Shown piece by piece: positions 31,324-40,383 of a DNA stretch of 49,242 nt; within the stretch, counting starts at the first letter, position 1; every line of letters begins with the position of its first letter. The stretch covers positions 1 to 49,242 of the forward strand of contig CAZQAU010000009.1 in NCBI GenBank assembly GCA_964591375.1, written 5' to 3'. Source of the DNA: CAYYYG01 sp964591375. Its GTDB lineage: Bacteria; Patescibacteriota; Microgenomatia; UBA1406; GWC2-37-13. The notes beneath the pieces are model-generated. The model was not told the DNA's origin. It was given only the letters and a program-made list of their open reading frames with translations, and searched no databases. The position numbers and the translations under genes are program-made.

Positions 31324-32607
31324 ATGGAAAAAATTTCACTTAAACCATTACAAGGATCTATTTCTGGAAATGTTACTATTCCGGGATGTCTCAGTTACAC
31401 TATTCGTGCCCTTAATCTGGCTGCCATGACAAAAGGAACTGTGAAAATACAAAATGCATTAAAAAGTGATGATACGTATGCGATGGTTGGCGTCTTGAAA
31501 ACATTGGGTATTAATGTCGAAGAAGGTCCCGATTATTTCAACGTACTTGGTACGGTTGATGACGTGAAAGATGACGAATATACTTTAAATATTAATATTT
31601 CAGGAAGAACGGCACGAACTGTGCTCGGATTACTTTGTATTGTTCCAGGAATTAAAATTCTCACATGTAAAGATAGTTTCAAAAAAAGACCCGTCGCTGA
31701 TTTGGTAGACGGTCTCAGACAACGTGGAGCTGATATCGAATATATCGAAAAGGAAGGGTATTTGCCTGTTAAAATTTCCTCTTCGGCCTTGAAGGCTGGT
31801 GTGACTAAAATGAAAGGATCTGTAAGCAGCCAGTACTTCTCTTCAATTATGATGATTGCACCGAGAATTGGAGAAATGATAATAGAAGTGATAGGTGAAC
31901 AGTCATCCAAACCATTTATTGATGTAACTATTTCTGCCATGAAAGAGTTTGGAGTTGAGGTAATTAATGAAAATTATCAACGATATATCATAAAAGCAAA
32001 TCAGATTTATAAAAAAGATATATATATCGTCGAAGCCGACGCAATTGCAGCAAGTTATTTTTGGGGCATTGCTGCTATCACCAACAGTTCTATTAAGGTA
32101 CTTAATTTACCACCATCTTCTGCACAAGGCGATGTCCGTTTTGCTGACATTTTAGAAAAAATGGGTTGTCAGGTAACAAAAAACGAAACAGGAAAATGGA
32201 TTGAAGTAACAGGAACAACCAATTTACATGGGATATCTATCGATATGAACGCAAACCCTGATACAGTGCAGACGCTTGCCGTTATTGCAGCATATGCCCA
32301 GGGAAAAACACATATTAGTAGCATTCATCATTTAAAAGTTAAAGAAACCGATCGTATAGAAGCTCCTAGAAAAGAACTGGAAAAGATGGGTATTACTATT
32401 AATACGACTGATGATTCTATGACGATAATAGGTGGTACCATACACGGAGCTGAGATCGAAACATACGGGGATCATCGAATGGCAATGGCTTTTGCTGTTG
32501 CAGGGGCAAAAACTGCCGGTATTATTATTAAAAATCCTGCTGTTGTATCCAAATCATTTCCTACATTTTGGGAAGTATTAAAAACTATTGGAATTACCTA
32601 TGAATAA
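31324..32607 (+). CDS. aroA: 3-phosphoshikimate 1-carboxyvinyltransferase (EPSP synthase)
   Basis: The 427-residue two-domain enzyme joins shikimate 3-phosphate and PEP. It begins KPLQGSISGNVTIPGCLSYTIRAL; the usual PGDKS loop reads PGCLS here, so the phosphate-contacting Lys of the DKS motif is replaced, an uncommon change. Other motifs are NISGRTARTVLGLL, FKKRPVADLVDGL, KGSVSSQYFSSIMM, LKVKETDRIEAPRKELEKMG and YGDHRMAMAFAVAG, all typical. It lies 8 bases after aroB and overlaps aroK by 8 bases. Confidence 0.94.
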   Translation: MEKISLKPLQGSISGNVTIPGCLSYTIRALNLAAMTKGTVKIQNALKSDDTYAMVGVLKTLGINVEEGPDYFNVLGTVDDVKDDEYTLNINISGRTARTVLGLLCIVPGIKILTCKDSFKKRPVADLVDGLRQRGADIEYIEKEGYLPVKISSSALKAGVTKMKGSVSSQYFSSIMMIAPRIGEMIIEVIGEQSSKPFIDVTISAMKEFGVEVINENYQRYIIKANQIYKKDIYIVEADAIAASYFWGIAAITNSSIKVLNLPPSSAQGDVRFADILEKMGCQVTKNETGKWIEVTGTTNLHGISIDMNANPDTVQTLAVIAAYAQGKTHISSIHHLKVKETDRIEAPRKELEKMGITINTTDDSMTIIGGTIHGAEIETYGDHRMAMAFAVAGAKTAGIIIKNPAVVSKSFPTFWEVLKTIGITYE

Positions 32608-33127
32608 TGTAATTTTAATTGGCATGAGAGGCAGTGGAAAAACCAGTGTTGCAAAAATACTCAGCGCTAAACTTAATCTACCTATTATTGAAACCGATCA
32701 GGAAATCGTCAAACAGGAAGGAATGACTATCCAACAAATGGTTGAAAAACATGGATGGGATTATTTTCGTCAAAAAGAAACAGAGTTATTGAAAGGTCTC
32801 AAAGAATTAAAAGATAAACAGTATATTTTATCCACTGGTGGCGGCATGATTCTTTCGCAGGAAAATCGCGAATTACTGCGTGATATAGGAATAGTTTATT
32901 ACTTATTTGCCTATCCAGAGACTTCCGCAAAACGAGTACAAAAACTTGATGCTGATAGACCTGCCTTAACGGAAAATTTGTCTTTATCTGAAGAATTAAA
33001 AAAAATATTTAAAGATAGAGAGGAATTATATGAAGAAACAGCAGATCATATCATTCATACAGAAAATATTACTCCAGACGAAGTAACGGCAACTATTTTA
33101 GCTTATTATTTAATCGCAAACGAATGA
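32600..33127 (+). CDS. aroK: Shikimate kinase
   Basis: The ATG at 32600 gives a 175-residue protein (MNNVILIGMRGSGKTSV); an upstream in-frame TTG is less likely. It has Walker A (GMRGSGKT), the shikimate-binding region ETDQEIVKQEGMTIQQMVEKHGWDYFRQKE with Asp and Arg contacts, the STGGGM loop, and a lid arginine in RPALT. It phosphorylates shikimate. It overlaps aroA upstream by 8 bases and aroE downstream by 4. Confidence 0.95.
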   Translation: MNNVILIGMRGSGKTSVAKILSAKLNLPIIETDQEIVKQEGMTIQQMVEKHGWDYFRQKETELLKGLKELKDKQYILSTGGGMILSQENRELLRDIGIVYYLFAYPETSAKRVQKLDADRPALTENLSLSEELKKIFKDREELYEETADHIIHTENITPDEVTATILAYYLIANE

Positions 33128-33960
33128 AAATCACAGGCAATACCAAAATGTGTATTATTATAGGAGATCCTGTGGAGCACTCACTTTCTCCTGCGATGCA
33201 TAACGCAGCATACGAAGCAATCGGTATTGACGATCAGTTTGTATTCACTGCAGCGAGAGTTGATATTAAGGATATAGCTAAAGTGGTAGAAGCTGTCCGG
33301 GTTATGAATATTCGCGGCTTGACCTGCACTATTCCACATAAGACGGCTGTAATGAAACATTTAGATGTAGTTGACGATACTGCAAAAAAAATCGGTGCTG
33401 TAAATACTGTAGTAAATGACAACGGTATTTTGAAAGGATATAACACTGATTGGTTAGGAATACTTACTCCTTTAAAGCGAATAACAAACTTAGCCAATAA
33501 ACGGGTAGCTATTATTGGTGCAGGCGGTGCTGCTCGTTCTATGGTTTATGCAATGACAACTCAAGGAGCAGAGGTGAAAATTTTTAACCGAACACTTTCC
33601 AAAGCTCAAGATCTATCTTCCGAATTCAAATGTGAAGCAGCATCATTAGAAAACATTGATGATATCAAAAGTTTTGATATTATCATGAACTCTACCTCAG
33701 TAGGCATGGGAGACATGGAAAATATATCGCCCGTTCCTAATCAATTTATTTCAGCCAGACATATTGTATTCGACGCTGTTTATGTCCCATACAATACAAA
33801 ATTATTACAAGATGCACAGGATAAGGGAGCAAAAATAATTCATGGGATTGATATGTTGCTGTATCAGGGTGCTGCCCAGTTTGAATTATACACAGAGAAA
33901 CAGGCACCAGAAGAAACAATGAAGAAAGTTTTATACGATTATTTTGAATTAAATAAATAA
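33124..33960 (+). CDS. aroE: Shikimate dehydrogenase
   Basis: The 278-residue NADP-linked enzyme reduces 3-dehydroshikimate. The shikimate-binding motif is EHSLSPAMHNAAY, the catalytic Lys is in CTIPHKTAVMKH, NTDWLG carries the catalytic Asp, and the nucleotide-binding loop is IGAGGAARSMVYA followed by NRTLSKA, whose Asn-Arg-Thr favours NADPH. The C-terminal DMLLYQGAAQFELYT is typical. It starts within the aroK stop (ATGA). Confidence 0.96.
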   Translation: MKITGNTKMCIIIGDPVEHSLSPAMHNAAYEAIGIDDQFVFTAARVDIKDIAKVVEAVRVMNIRGLTCTIPHKTAVMKHLDVVDDTAKKIGAVNTVVNDNGILKGYNTDWLGILTPLKRITNLANKRVAIIGAGGAARSMVYAMTTQGAEVKIFNRTLSKAQDLSSEFKCEAASLENIDDIKSFDIIMNSTSVGMGDMENISPVPNQFISARHIVFDAVYVPYNTKLLQDAQDKGAKIIHGIDMLLYQGAAQFELYTEKQAPEETMKKVLYDYFELNK

Positions 33961-33966
33961 CTGAAC

Positions 33967-34644
33967 ATGCCTATGAACAAGATAAAAATATGTTGTGTAG
34001 TAAATGGCACTAACCTTAAAGAATTTATTAATAATCTTGAATCAGTTCAAAAGATTGCAGATCTTATTGAACTTCGTGTTGATTATATTGAAAATTTAAG
34101 AACAAGTGACATTCGTGAAATAAAATCAAAAATTACTAAGCCAGCCATTTTTACTTGCCGAAAAAAGACAGAAGGCGGTAAATATAGTGGTAATGAAGAA
34201 TCAAGAACTGAGCTTATTATGACAGCAATTCAATCACAATTTGATTATGTTGATATTGAATACTCTACATTAAAACAACACACTTTTCCAAAAAATGAAG
34301 TAACAAAAATTATTACTTCGTATCATGATTTTGCTAAAACACCACCTTACTGGCAACTAACAAAACTTGTGTTTGACATGCATACAGTAGGTGCCGATAT
34401 TATTAAGATTGCTACATATGTAAACTCAGATTACGATCAACAAATATTATTTCGTTTGTTATTAAGTAAAAAACCTGATGATAATCAGATTATTATTGGA
34501 ATGGGTGAAAAAGGAAAGAAGACCCGTATACTTGGGCCACTTTTGGGAAGCTATTTAACTTATGCATCCACACATTTAACATCGACAGCACCAGGACAAA
34601 TTGATCTCGAAACATTACAAAAAATTTATCAAATTTTACAATAA
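33967..34644 (+). CDS. aroD: 3-dehydroquinate dehydratase, type I
   Basis: The 225-residue barrel is the type I (Schiff-base) dehydroquinase. Motifs are IELRVDYIEN, TCRKKTEGGKYSG, the catalytic His in ITSYHDFAKTP, the Schiff-base Lys in GADIIKIATYV, and MGEKGKKTRILGPLLGSYLTYAS near the end. It removes water from 3-dehydroquinate. It lies 6 bases after aroE. Confidence 0.95.
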   Translation: MPMNKIKICCVVNGTNLKEFINNLESVQKIADLIELRVDYIENLRTSDIREIKSKITKPAIFTCRKKTEGGKYSGNEESRTELIMTAIQSQFDYVDIEYSTLKQHTFPKNEVTKIITSYHDFAKTPPYWQLTKLVFDMHTVGADIIKIATYVNSDYDQQILFRLLLSKKPDDNQIIIGMGEKGKKTRILGPLLGSYLTYASTHLTSTAPGQIDLETLQKIYQILQ

Positions 34645-34652
34645 AATTTCTT

Positions 34653-35867
34653 ATGATTAGATTTTTAACCGCAGGTGAATCACATGGTAAAGGAGTTGTT
34701 GTTATTATTGAAGGGATGCCAGCAAATGTACCAATTTCGTTACCAATGCTTCAGAATGAAATGCAAAAACGCAAAAAAGGGGCAGGTTCTGGTGGACGTC
34801 AATTATTAGAAGATGATGCTGTGGAAGTTCTTTCCGGAATAAGATTTGGAAAAACATTAGGATCCCCTATTACGATATATGTAGAAAATAAAGATTTTAA
34901 AAATTGGGGACAAAAAATGAGTGTTGTACCACAGGACGAAGTTTTTATTGATGGAATAAAGGTTATTAAACCTCGACCAGGCCATGCAGATTTGGCTGGA
35001 GTTCTAAAATATGGATTTGATGATGTGCGCAATGTACTGGAACGAGCCTCTGCACGTGAAACAACAGCACGGGTCGCAGCCGGTGCTATTTTTAAACAAT
35101 TTTTGGCAAATTTTAATATAGACTTCGCAAGTCATACAATCCAGATAGGCAACATAAGATTGTCAAAACAGTCAGATTTTACATTTCCATCTTCTCCTCA
35201 GAATAATCTATATACATTTGAAGATATAAAAAATGTTTATCATAATGACCCAGAGATTCGTTGTGTTGATACAAACACATCTGCTCAGATGAAAACTCTT
35301 ATTCAAAAAGCACGAATGGATATGAATACACTTGGTGGCATTGTTGAAGCATGGGCAGTTGGAGTACCTGTAGGTCTGGGTAGTTATGTACATTTTGATC
35401 AGAAAATTGACAGCCAAATTGCACAAGCAATAATGAGTATTCCATCTGTTAAAGCGGTAGAGATAGGACAAGGAGTCCTTGGTGCTGCATCAGAAGGAAG
35501 CGAAGTTCATGATGAAATTTATTATAAAAATAAAGATGAAACATCTTCTGGTTTCTACCGACAAACTAATCGTGCTGGAGGAGTTGAAGGTGGAATAACA
35601 AATGGAATGCCTATTGTGGTTAGAGCTTATCACAAACCTATTTCTACTTTATACAGACCATTAAAAACAGTAAATATTAAAACAAAAAAACCAGATCAGG
35701 CAACTGTTGAAAGATCAGATATCTGTGTTGTACCACGTGCCGGTGTAATTTCCGAATGCATGTTAGCGTATGTTATAGTGCAAAATTTTGTAAAAAAATT
35801 TGGAACAGATAATCTAGATGATATTAAAAATAATTATAATAGCTATAAAGAAAGACTGGCATTATAA
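34653..35867 (+). CDS. aroC: Chorismate synthase
   Basis: The 404-residue FMN-dependent enzyme ends the shikimate pathway. Motifs are FLTAGESHGKG, RPGHADLAGVLKYGFDDVRNVLERASARETTARVAAG, and near the C-terminus NRAGGVEGGITNGMPIVVR. It contains one extension relative to short family members but all conserved blocks are there. It closes the operon; no strong terminator follows, only a short palindrome at 35909-35924. Confidence 0.97.
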   Translation: MIRFLTAGESHGKGVVVIIEGMPANVPISLPMLQNEMQKRKKGAGSGGRQLLEDDAVEVLSGIRFGKTLGSPITIYVENKDFKNWGQKMSVVPQDEVFIDGIKVIKPRPGHADLAGVLKYGFDDVRNVLERASARETTARVAAGAIFKQFLANFNIDFASHTIQIGNIRLSKQSDFTFPSSPQNNLYTFEDIKNVYHNDPEIRCVDTNTSAQMKTLIQKARMDMNTLGGIVEAWAVGVPVGLGSYVHFDQKIDSQIAQAIMSIPSVKAVEIGQGVLGAASEGSEVHDEIYYKNKDETSSGFYRQTNRAGGVEGGITNGMPIVVRAYHKPISTLYRPLKTVNIKTKKPDQATVERSDICVVPRAGVISECMLAYVIVQNFVKKFGTDNLDDIKNNYNSYKERLAL

Positions 35868-35908
35868 AATAAATTTGAAATATTGATTGAAGTATCTCTT
35901 TGTAAGCT

Positions 35909-35924
35909 CAAAATACGTATTTTG
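35909..35924. repeat. Perfect 16-base palindrome after aroC
   Basis: CAAAATACGTATTTTG is a perfect palindrome 42 bases past aroC, followed by an AT-rich stretch with a short T run (TTTTTTG). It could be a weak terminator or a protein-binding site. The rest of the 197-base gap holds nothing else but the promoter at 36043-36051. Confidence 0.35.
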
Positions 35925-36042
35925 TTAAAATAATTTTTTGATTTTTTAATTATTAACAATATCATTATTTATATAACCCCATATAACTATATAAAAATTA
36001 TAAGTAAAGCATCAACATTTAGCCTAAAAATATACGCATAAT

Positions 36043-36051
36043 TGCTATAAT
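36043..36051 (+). promoter_or_regulatory. Extended -10 promoter of the subtilase-like gene
   Basis: TGCTATAAT (36043-36051) is an extended -10 element (TGN plus perfect TATAAT). No good -35 is seen. The start would fall near 36058, only about 7 bases before the ATG at 36065. Confidence 0.5.
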
Positions 36052-36064
36052 AAATTTATAGCTT

Positions 36065-37258
36065 ATGAAACTTATAATAAATGTATTATTTTTATTTGTA
36101 CTTCTTTTTCTACTTATACTAAAATCCAATGTCTGTGCAGTAGAAACAGCTTCTTCTTCCGCTACAAACAGAGATGATGAAATAATAGTCAAATTAAAAA
36201 ACGGATCGGCTAAAAATAATCTTCACTCTATTGCACTTACTTTACAAGCAATAATTCAAAAAGAATTACTGTTCGATAATACATTTGTTTTAAAAGTACC
36301 TCAAGGATCCATTAACAACGCCGTTAAATCACTTTCTGAGAATCCTGAAGTCATGATGGCGGAACCTAATTATCAAACAAATAAAATTATAATCGATGAA
36401 GAGAAGGCATCAGCATCAGCAAAAATAATTCAAAATTTATCAAATAAAATATCTCCGCTTACTATCGCGATACTCGATACAGGTATTAAAAAATCTAGTA
36501 ACTATTTAAAAGAAAAAATAGCATACGAAAAAAACTTTACTACTTCACTCACTGTAAATGATGAAAATGGACATGGTACAGAACTGGCTAGCAGAGCACT
36601 TGAAGCAACATCAAGTGCTATATTAATGAACATAAAAGTGCTAGACGATAATGGCTATGGAAGTTATGCGGAGGCAATAAACGGAATTGTGGAAGCAGCC
36701 AATAATCATGCAGATATAGTATACATCGGATTTAGTTTAGACCAAAAATCTGAATTTCTAAATTCTGCGCTCAGTTATGCATCCGCAAAAAGCACTACAT
36801 TTATTTTGCCAGATGAAAATTTGAAAAATTCTTCCCCTACTCCCGTCATCACAGAAGCTTTAAATGGAGCACCCGAAATACCACCAGTTCCCCTGCCATT
36901 AGTAAAAAATACTCAACATATTATCACACCATCTGAAACAATTAACAAAATAACTATTTCTAAAATTGAAGTTAGCTACGAGAAAAAAAATGAACTAACA
37001 GATTTATTTGCAAAGATATATGTAGTGAAAATTCCCGATAACTCAGTGATTAACTCTGCGGATGTGTCGCTAGATGTAGTAACTCCGTCAGGTAAAATGT
37101 TTGATGGAACTGCACAAACTAACAAAAATGGATATATTACGTTTGCATTACGCAACATAAAAGAAAAGGGTATCTATAAAATCAACGTAACGTCAGTGAC
37201 AAAAAAATCTCATATTTACTCCCCAACTACAACAAAATATTCACTCGAAATAAAATAA
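36065..37258 (+). CDS. Secreted subtilase-like protein without the catalytic serine
   Basis: The 397-residue protein has a signal peptide (about 1-25), an inhibitor-I9-like propeptide domain (about 38-105, DEIIVKLKNG ... VMMAEPNYQ), and the first part of an S8 peptidase: Asp138 in IAILDTGI and His170 in NGHGTELA, then KVLDDNGYGSYAEAINGIVEAANN. The chain then leaves the fold; the oxyanion Asn region reads FILPDEN and the GTSxA serine motif is missing. A Pro-rich linker and an Ig-like beta domain (about 300-397) follow. It is probably an inactive, truncated relative with a binding or structural role outside the cell. Confidence 0.75.
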   Translation: MKLIINVLFLFVLLFLLILKSNVCAVETASSSATNRDDEIIVKLKNGSAKNNLHSIALTLQAIIQKELLFDNTFVLKVPQGSINNAVKSLSENPEVMMAEPNYQTNKIIIDEEKASASAKIIQNLSNKISPLTIAILDTGIKKSSNYLKEKIAYEKNFTTSLTVNDENGHGTELASRALEATSSAILMNIKVLDDNGYGSYAEAINGIVEAANNHADIVYIGFSLDQKSEFLNSALSYASAKSTTFILPDENLKNSSPTPVITEALNGAPEIPPVPLPLVKNTQHIITPSETINKITISKIEVSYEKKNELTDLFAKIYVVKIPDNSVINSADVSLDVVTPSGKMFDGTAQTNKNGYITFALRNIKEKGIYKINVTSVTKKSHIYSPTTTKYSLEIK

Positions 37259-37300
37259 CTTATTAAGTTCATATTCGAAATCAAAATCTTTTTGTGATAT

Positions 37301-37359
37301 TTTTCACTGCATATTATTAATTTTTTCGCTTAACAATAATAATGAGAATTCAGTGAAAA
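37301..37359. repeat. Intergenic inverted repeat before the glycosyltransferase gene
   Basis: TTTTCACTG (37301-37309) pairs with CAGTGAAAA (37351-37359), with further ATTATT/AATAAT pairing inside. A second small palindrome, GTCAAG-GTAAG-CTTGAC (37454-37470), lies nearer the gene at 37496 and overlaps a possible TTGACT -35 box. No matching -10 is seen. The 237-base gap holds nothing else I can support. Confidence 0.35.
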
Positions 37360-37495
37360 TCATTTGTAATGCTTCATGAAAAAATGTATTATTTTTTAAG
37401 ATACGAAAAAAAAGAATATTATCACAATTTTCACAAAATATAGTAATAAATACGTCAAGGTAAGCTTGACTTTATTTGCATGAATTAACTTTAAG

Positions 37496-38710
37496 ATGAA
37501 AATATTAATGTACGGATGGGAATTTCCTCCGTTTAACAGTGGGGGTTTGGGTGTCGCTTGTTGGGGTATCACACATGGCCTCTCAGATCATGGAACCGAT
37601 ATTCTATTCGTTCTGCCTCGAAGTTATGACTTGGAGGATGAAAAGTTGAAATTTTTATTCGCCGATACAAAAAAAATTAAACTAAAAACATTTGATTCTC
37701 TGTTAAAGCCATATATAACTTCCGAAAAATATGCCAGAGAAAGAAGTCTATCCGAAAAATGTATATATAGAAATGATTTGCTTGATGAAGTATTACGGTA
37801 TGGAGAATATGCTAAAACCATTGCCGCGGATAATCCACATGATATTATTCATGCTCATGACTGGTTATCGTTCCCGGCAGGAATAGAATCAAAAAAAATT
37901 AGTAAGAAACCTTTAGTGGCACATATACACGCCACGGAACACGATCGTACCGGTGGACGAGGAGTTAATAAAGAAGTATTTGAAATAGAAAAAGAAGGCA
38001 TGGCCAAGGCCGATATAATTATCGCAGTAAGTAACTTTACTAAAAAAATTATTGTAGATAAATATAATATTCATCCTTCTAAAGTATCTGTCGTACATAA
38101 TGGGATCAATATGAATGAATATGAAACAGATAGTAATAGATTTGATGTATTAAAACTAAAGGAGTTTGGTGTAAAGATAGTACTCTTTGCAGGTAGATTA
38201 ACTCTACAAAAAGGTCCAGATTATTTTTTAAAAACGGCAAAACAAGTAATCCAGTATGTACCAAATAGTATGTTTATCATTGCTGGATCAGGTGATATGG
38301 AGAATCAGATAATCAGACAAGCCGCAGAAATCGGCATTTCAGATAAAGTTTCCTTCGTGGGATATCTCCGTGGTGAAGAGCTAAATAAAATATATAGATC
38401 CGCGGATGTACTTGTAATGCCTTCAGTTTCTGAACCATTTGGTATAGCCGCGCTCGAATCGATGGCTAATAATACACCGGTAATTATGTCTAAACAATCA
38501 GGTGTTTCTGAAGTAATTACCCATGCTCTGAAATCTGACTTTTGGGACGTAGATGAAATGGTTAATAAAATAACTGTTCTTTTAAAAAATCCATCTTTAC
38601 AAAAAACTTTGCGTGAAAATGGAAAATCCGAAGTTCGAAAACTAAGTTGGCACAAAGCAGCAAAAAAATGTGTAAATATATATAAAAAATTGCTAAAAAA
38701 AAATAACTAA
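37496..38710 (+). CDS. Glycosyltransferase family 4, glycogen-synthase-like
   Basis: The 404-residue GT-B protein begins with a glycogen/sucrose-synthase-like N-terminus (WEFPPFNSGGLGVACWGIT), has HAHDWLSFPA and HIHATEHDRTGGRG in the acceptor half, and VLFAGRLTLQKGPDYFL with the donor-site EPFGIAALESMANNTPVI in the other half. Such proteins use nucleotide sugars to build alpha-glucans or similar polymers. Genes for GH57 and GH15 enzymes follow directly, which supports storage-glucan metabolism. The exact donor and product cannot be read from the sequence. Confidence 0.88.
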   Translation: MKILMYGWEFPPFNSGGLGVACWGITHGLSDHGTDILFVLPRSYDLEDEKLKFLFADTKKIKLKTFDSLLKPYITSEKYARERSLSEKCIYRNDLLDEVLRYGEYAKTIAADNPHDIIHAHDWLSFPAGIESKKISKKPLVAHIHATEHDRTGGRGVNKEVFEIEKEGMAKADIIIAVSNFTKKIIVDKYNIHPSKVSVVHNGINMNEYETDSNRFDVLKLKEFGVKIVLFAGRLTLQKGPDYFLKTAKQVIQYVPNSMFIIAGSGDMENQIIRQAAEIGISDKVSFVGYLRGEELNKIYRSADVLVMPSVSEPFGIAALESMANNTPVIMSKQSGVSEVITHALKSDFWDVDEMVNKITVLLKNPSLQKTLRENGKSEVRKLSWHKAAKKCVNIYKKLLKKNN

Positions 38711-38711
38711 T

Positions 38712-39914
38712 ATGCCATCTGTCTGCTTTTATTTTCAAGTACATCAACCACTGCGTGTAAAACGCTATCGGATATTTGATATTGGAAATGATCATGATTA
38801 TTTCAATGATGATTCACATCTTAATTTAAATAATAAAAAAATTCTTGAAAAAGTAGCAAATAAATGTTATTTACCCGCTAATAAAGTACTCTTAGATTTG
38901 CTTAAAAAATATCCAGAATTTAAAATCAGTTTTTCGTTATCAGGAATTTTTCTCGAACAAATAGAGCGAGACTATCCCGCTGTACTAGATTCATTTCAAA
39001 AGTTAGTCAGTACGGGTCAGGTAGAGCTTTTAAGTGAAACGTATTATCATTCCCTATCGTTCTTATATTCAAAAAAAGAGTTTAAACGCCAAGTCAATCT
39101 CCATAAGAAAAAAATTAAAGAATTATTTGGTGTAACTCCTAAAATTTTTCGCAACACTGAACTTATATTTAGTAATGAAGTAGCACAAGCCGCTGAATCG
39201 ATGGGATTTAAAGGTATTCTTGCAGAAGGAGCTGACCATGTGTTGGGCTGGCGTAGTCCGAATTTTTTATACAAACCAAAAGGAACAAAAACTATAAAAT
39301 TACTACTTAAAAATTACAGATTATCTGATGATATCGCATTTCGCTTTTCTTCACGAGAGTGGAAAGAATTTCCATTAACAGCTCCAAAATTTGCCCAGTG
39401 GGTTTCATCTGTAAATGGAAACGGCGAAATAATAAATTTATTTATGGATTATGAGACATTCGGAGAACATCAGTGGGAAGATACTGGAATTTTTGAATTT
39501 TTAAAACACCTACCTGCTGAAATACTAAAACATCCAGACAACTCATTTGTTACACCATCAGAGGCTGTAAAAAAGTATAAAACAGTAGCGGAACTGGATA
39601 TTCCTTACTATGTGTCGTGGGCTGATACGGAACGGGATTTATCGGCATGGCTATCAAATGCCATTCAAAATGATGCCATAGCCAAGGTATATAGTTTAGA
39701 AGAGCAGGTACTAAAAACAAAGGACAAAAAAATCATCGAGGACTGGCGAAAGCTACAGACATCAGATCATTACTATTATATGTGCACTAAATGGTTCGCA
39801 GATGGTGATGTACATAAGTATTTTAATCCCTATGAATCTCCTTATGAAGCATTTATTTCTTGTATGAATGTGCTGAATGATCTAGAATGGAGATTAAAGA
39901 ATCGTACTGTTTAG
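38712..39914 (+). CDS. Glycoside hydrolase family 57 (alpha-amylase-like)
   Basis: The 400-residue protein starts CFYFQVHQPLRV, the GH57 motif 1. Motif 2 appears as FSLSGIFLEQI, the nucleophile glutamate is in FRNTELIFS, and the catalytic aspartate in NLFMDYETFGEHQW. The family includes alpha-amylases and glucanotransferases acting on alpha-1,4-glucans. There is no signal peptide, so action is in the cytoplasm. It follows the glycosyltransferase gene by 1 base. Confidence 0.9.
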   Translation: MPSVCFYFQVHQPLRVKRYRIFDIGNDHDYFNDDSHLNLNNKKILEKVANKCYLPANKVLLDLLKKYPEFKISFSLSGIFLEQIERDYPAVLDSFQKLVSTGQVELLSETYYHSLSFLYSKKEFKRQVNLHKKKIKELFGVTPKIFRNTELIFSNEVAQAAESMGFKGILAEGADHVLGWRSPNFLYKPKGTKTIKLLLKNYRLSDDIAFRFSSREWKEFPLTAPKFAQWVSSVNGNGEIINLFMDYETFGEHQWEDTGIFEFLKHLPAEILKHPDNSFVTPSEAVKKYKTVAELDIPYYVSWADTERDLSAWLSNAIQNDAIAKVYSLEEQVLKTKDKKIIEDWRKLQTSDHYYYMCTKWFADGDVHKYFNPYESPYEAFISCMNVLNDLEWRLKNRTV

Positions 39915-39980
39915 GAAAAAAATTTTACTTATTAGCTTTTATTAATTATTATCCTAAACAGCATAAAGCTAATAAAGTAA
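39907..39980 (+). promoter_or_regulatory. Interleaved inverted repeats with pseudoknot topology
   Basis: CTGTTTAGGA (39907-39916) pairs with TCCTAAACAG (39952-39961). TTACTTATTAGCTTT (39925-39939) pairs with AAAGCTAATAAAGTAA (39965-39980) with one bulged base. The arms alternate a-b-a'-b', so both stems together would form a pseudoknot, or they exclude each other. The first arm includes the GH57 stop codon; the last arm ends 7 bases before the next ATG. Confidence 0.6.
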
Positions 39981-39987
39981 CCCTGAT

Positions 39988-40338
39988 ATGGTTCAATCAC
40001 AATCCATCAACGATGTGATGAGTTTGCTAGACCAAAAACTCACATCACTAAGTAAAAACCACAACAGAACCTTAATACATGCGGAGGGAAATCTGTGCTT
40101 TTGGGTTCATAACGGTCCGGTTCTCAAAAATCTCGTAGAATTAAAAAACGCAATGGAAACACTGACTGATGAACAGTTCGGATATCATGTCAATAAAGAA
40201 AAAAACGATTTTGCAAGCTGGGTAGCATCTGTTTTACAGGAACCAATTCTTGCTAATAAACTGAATAACTACCGAACAAGGAAAACAATGCACAAGACTA
40301 TTGGTGTTTATTTACGAAAGTATTATGGAATTAAATAA
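39988..40338 (+). CDS. Conserved small protein in the glucan cluster (DUF5752-like)
   Basis: The 116-residue protein is soluble and probably helical. The segments NLCFWVHNGPVLKNLVELKNAMETL and FGYHVNKEKNDFASWVASVLQEP resemble, from memory, the DUF5752 family, whose function is unknown; this assignment is tentative. It lies between the GH57 and GH15 genes, so a role in glucan metabolism or its regulation is suggested by context only. Its start lies just past the pseudoknot-like repeat, which could affect its translation. Confidence 0.7.
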   Translation: MVQSQSINDVMSLLDQKLTSLSKNHNRTLIHAEGNLCFWVHNGPVLKNLVELKNAMETLTDEQFGYHVNKEKNDFASWVASVLQEPILANKLNNYRTRKTMHKTIGVYLRKYYGIK

Positions 40339-40383
40339 CTATAGCAATAGTGATTAATTATTGACTATAGATATCTGGTTATT

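Noticed and set aside
37466..37495. Promoter TTGACT with a -10 just before the gene at 37496
   Set aside because: The best -10 candidates have spacers of 13 or 18 bases with poor sequence, and the start would fall inside the gene.
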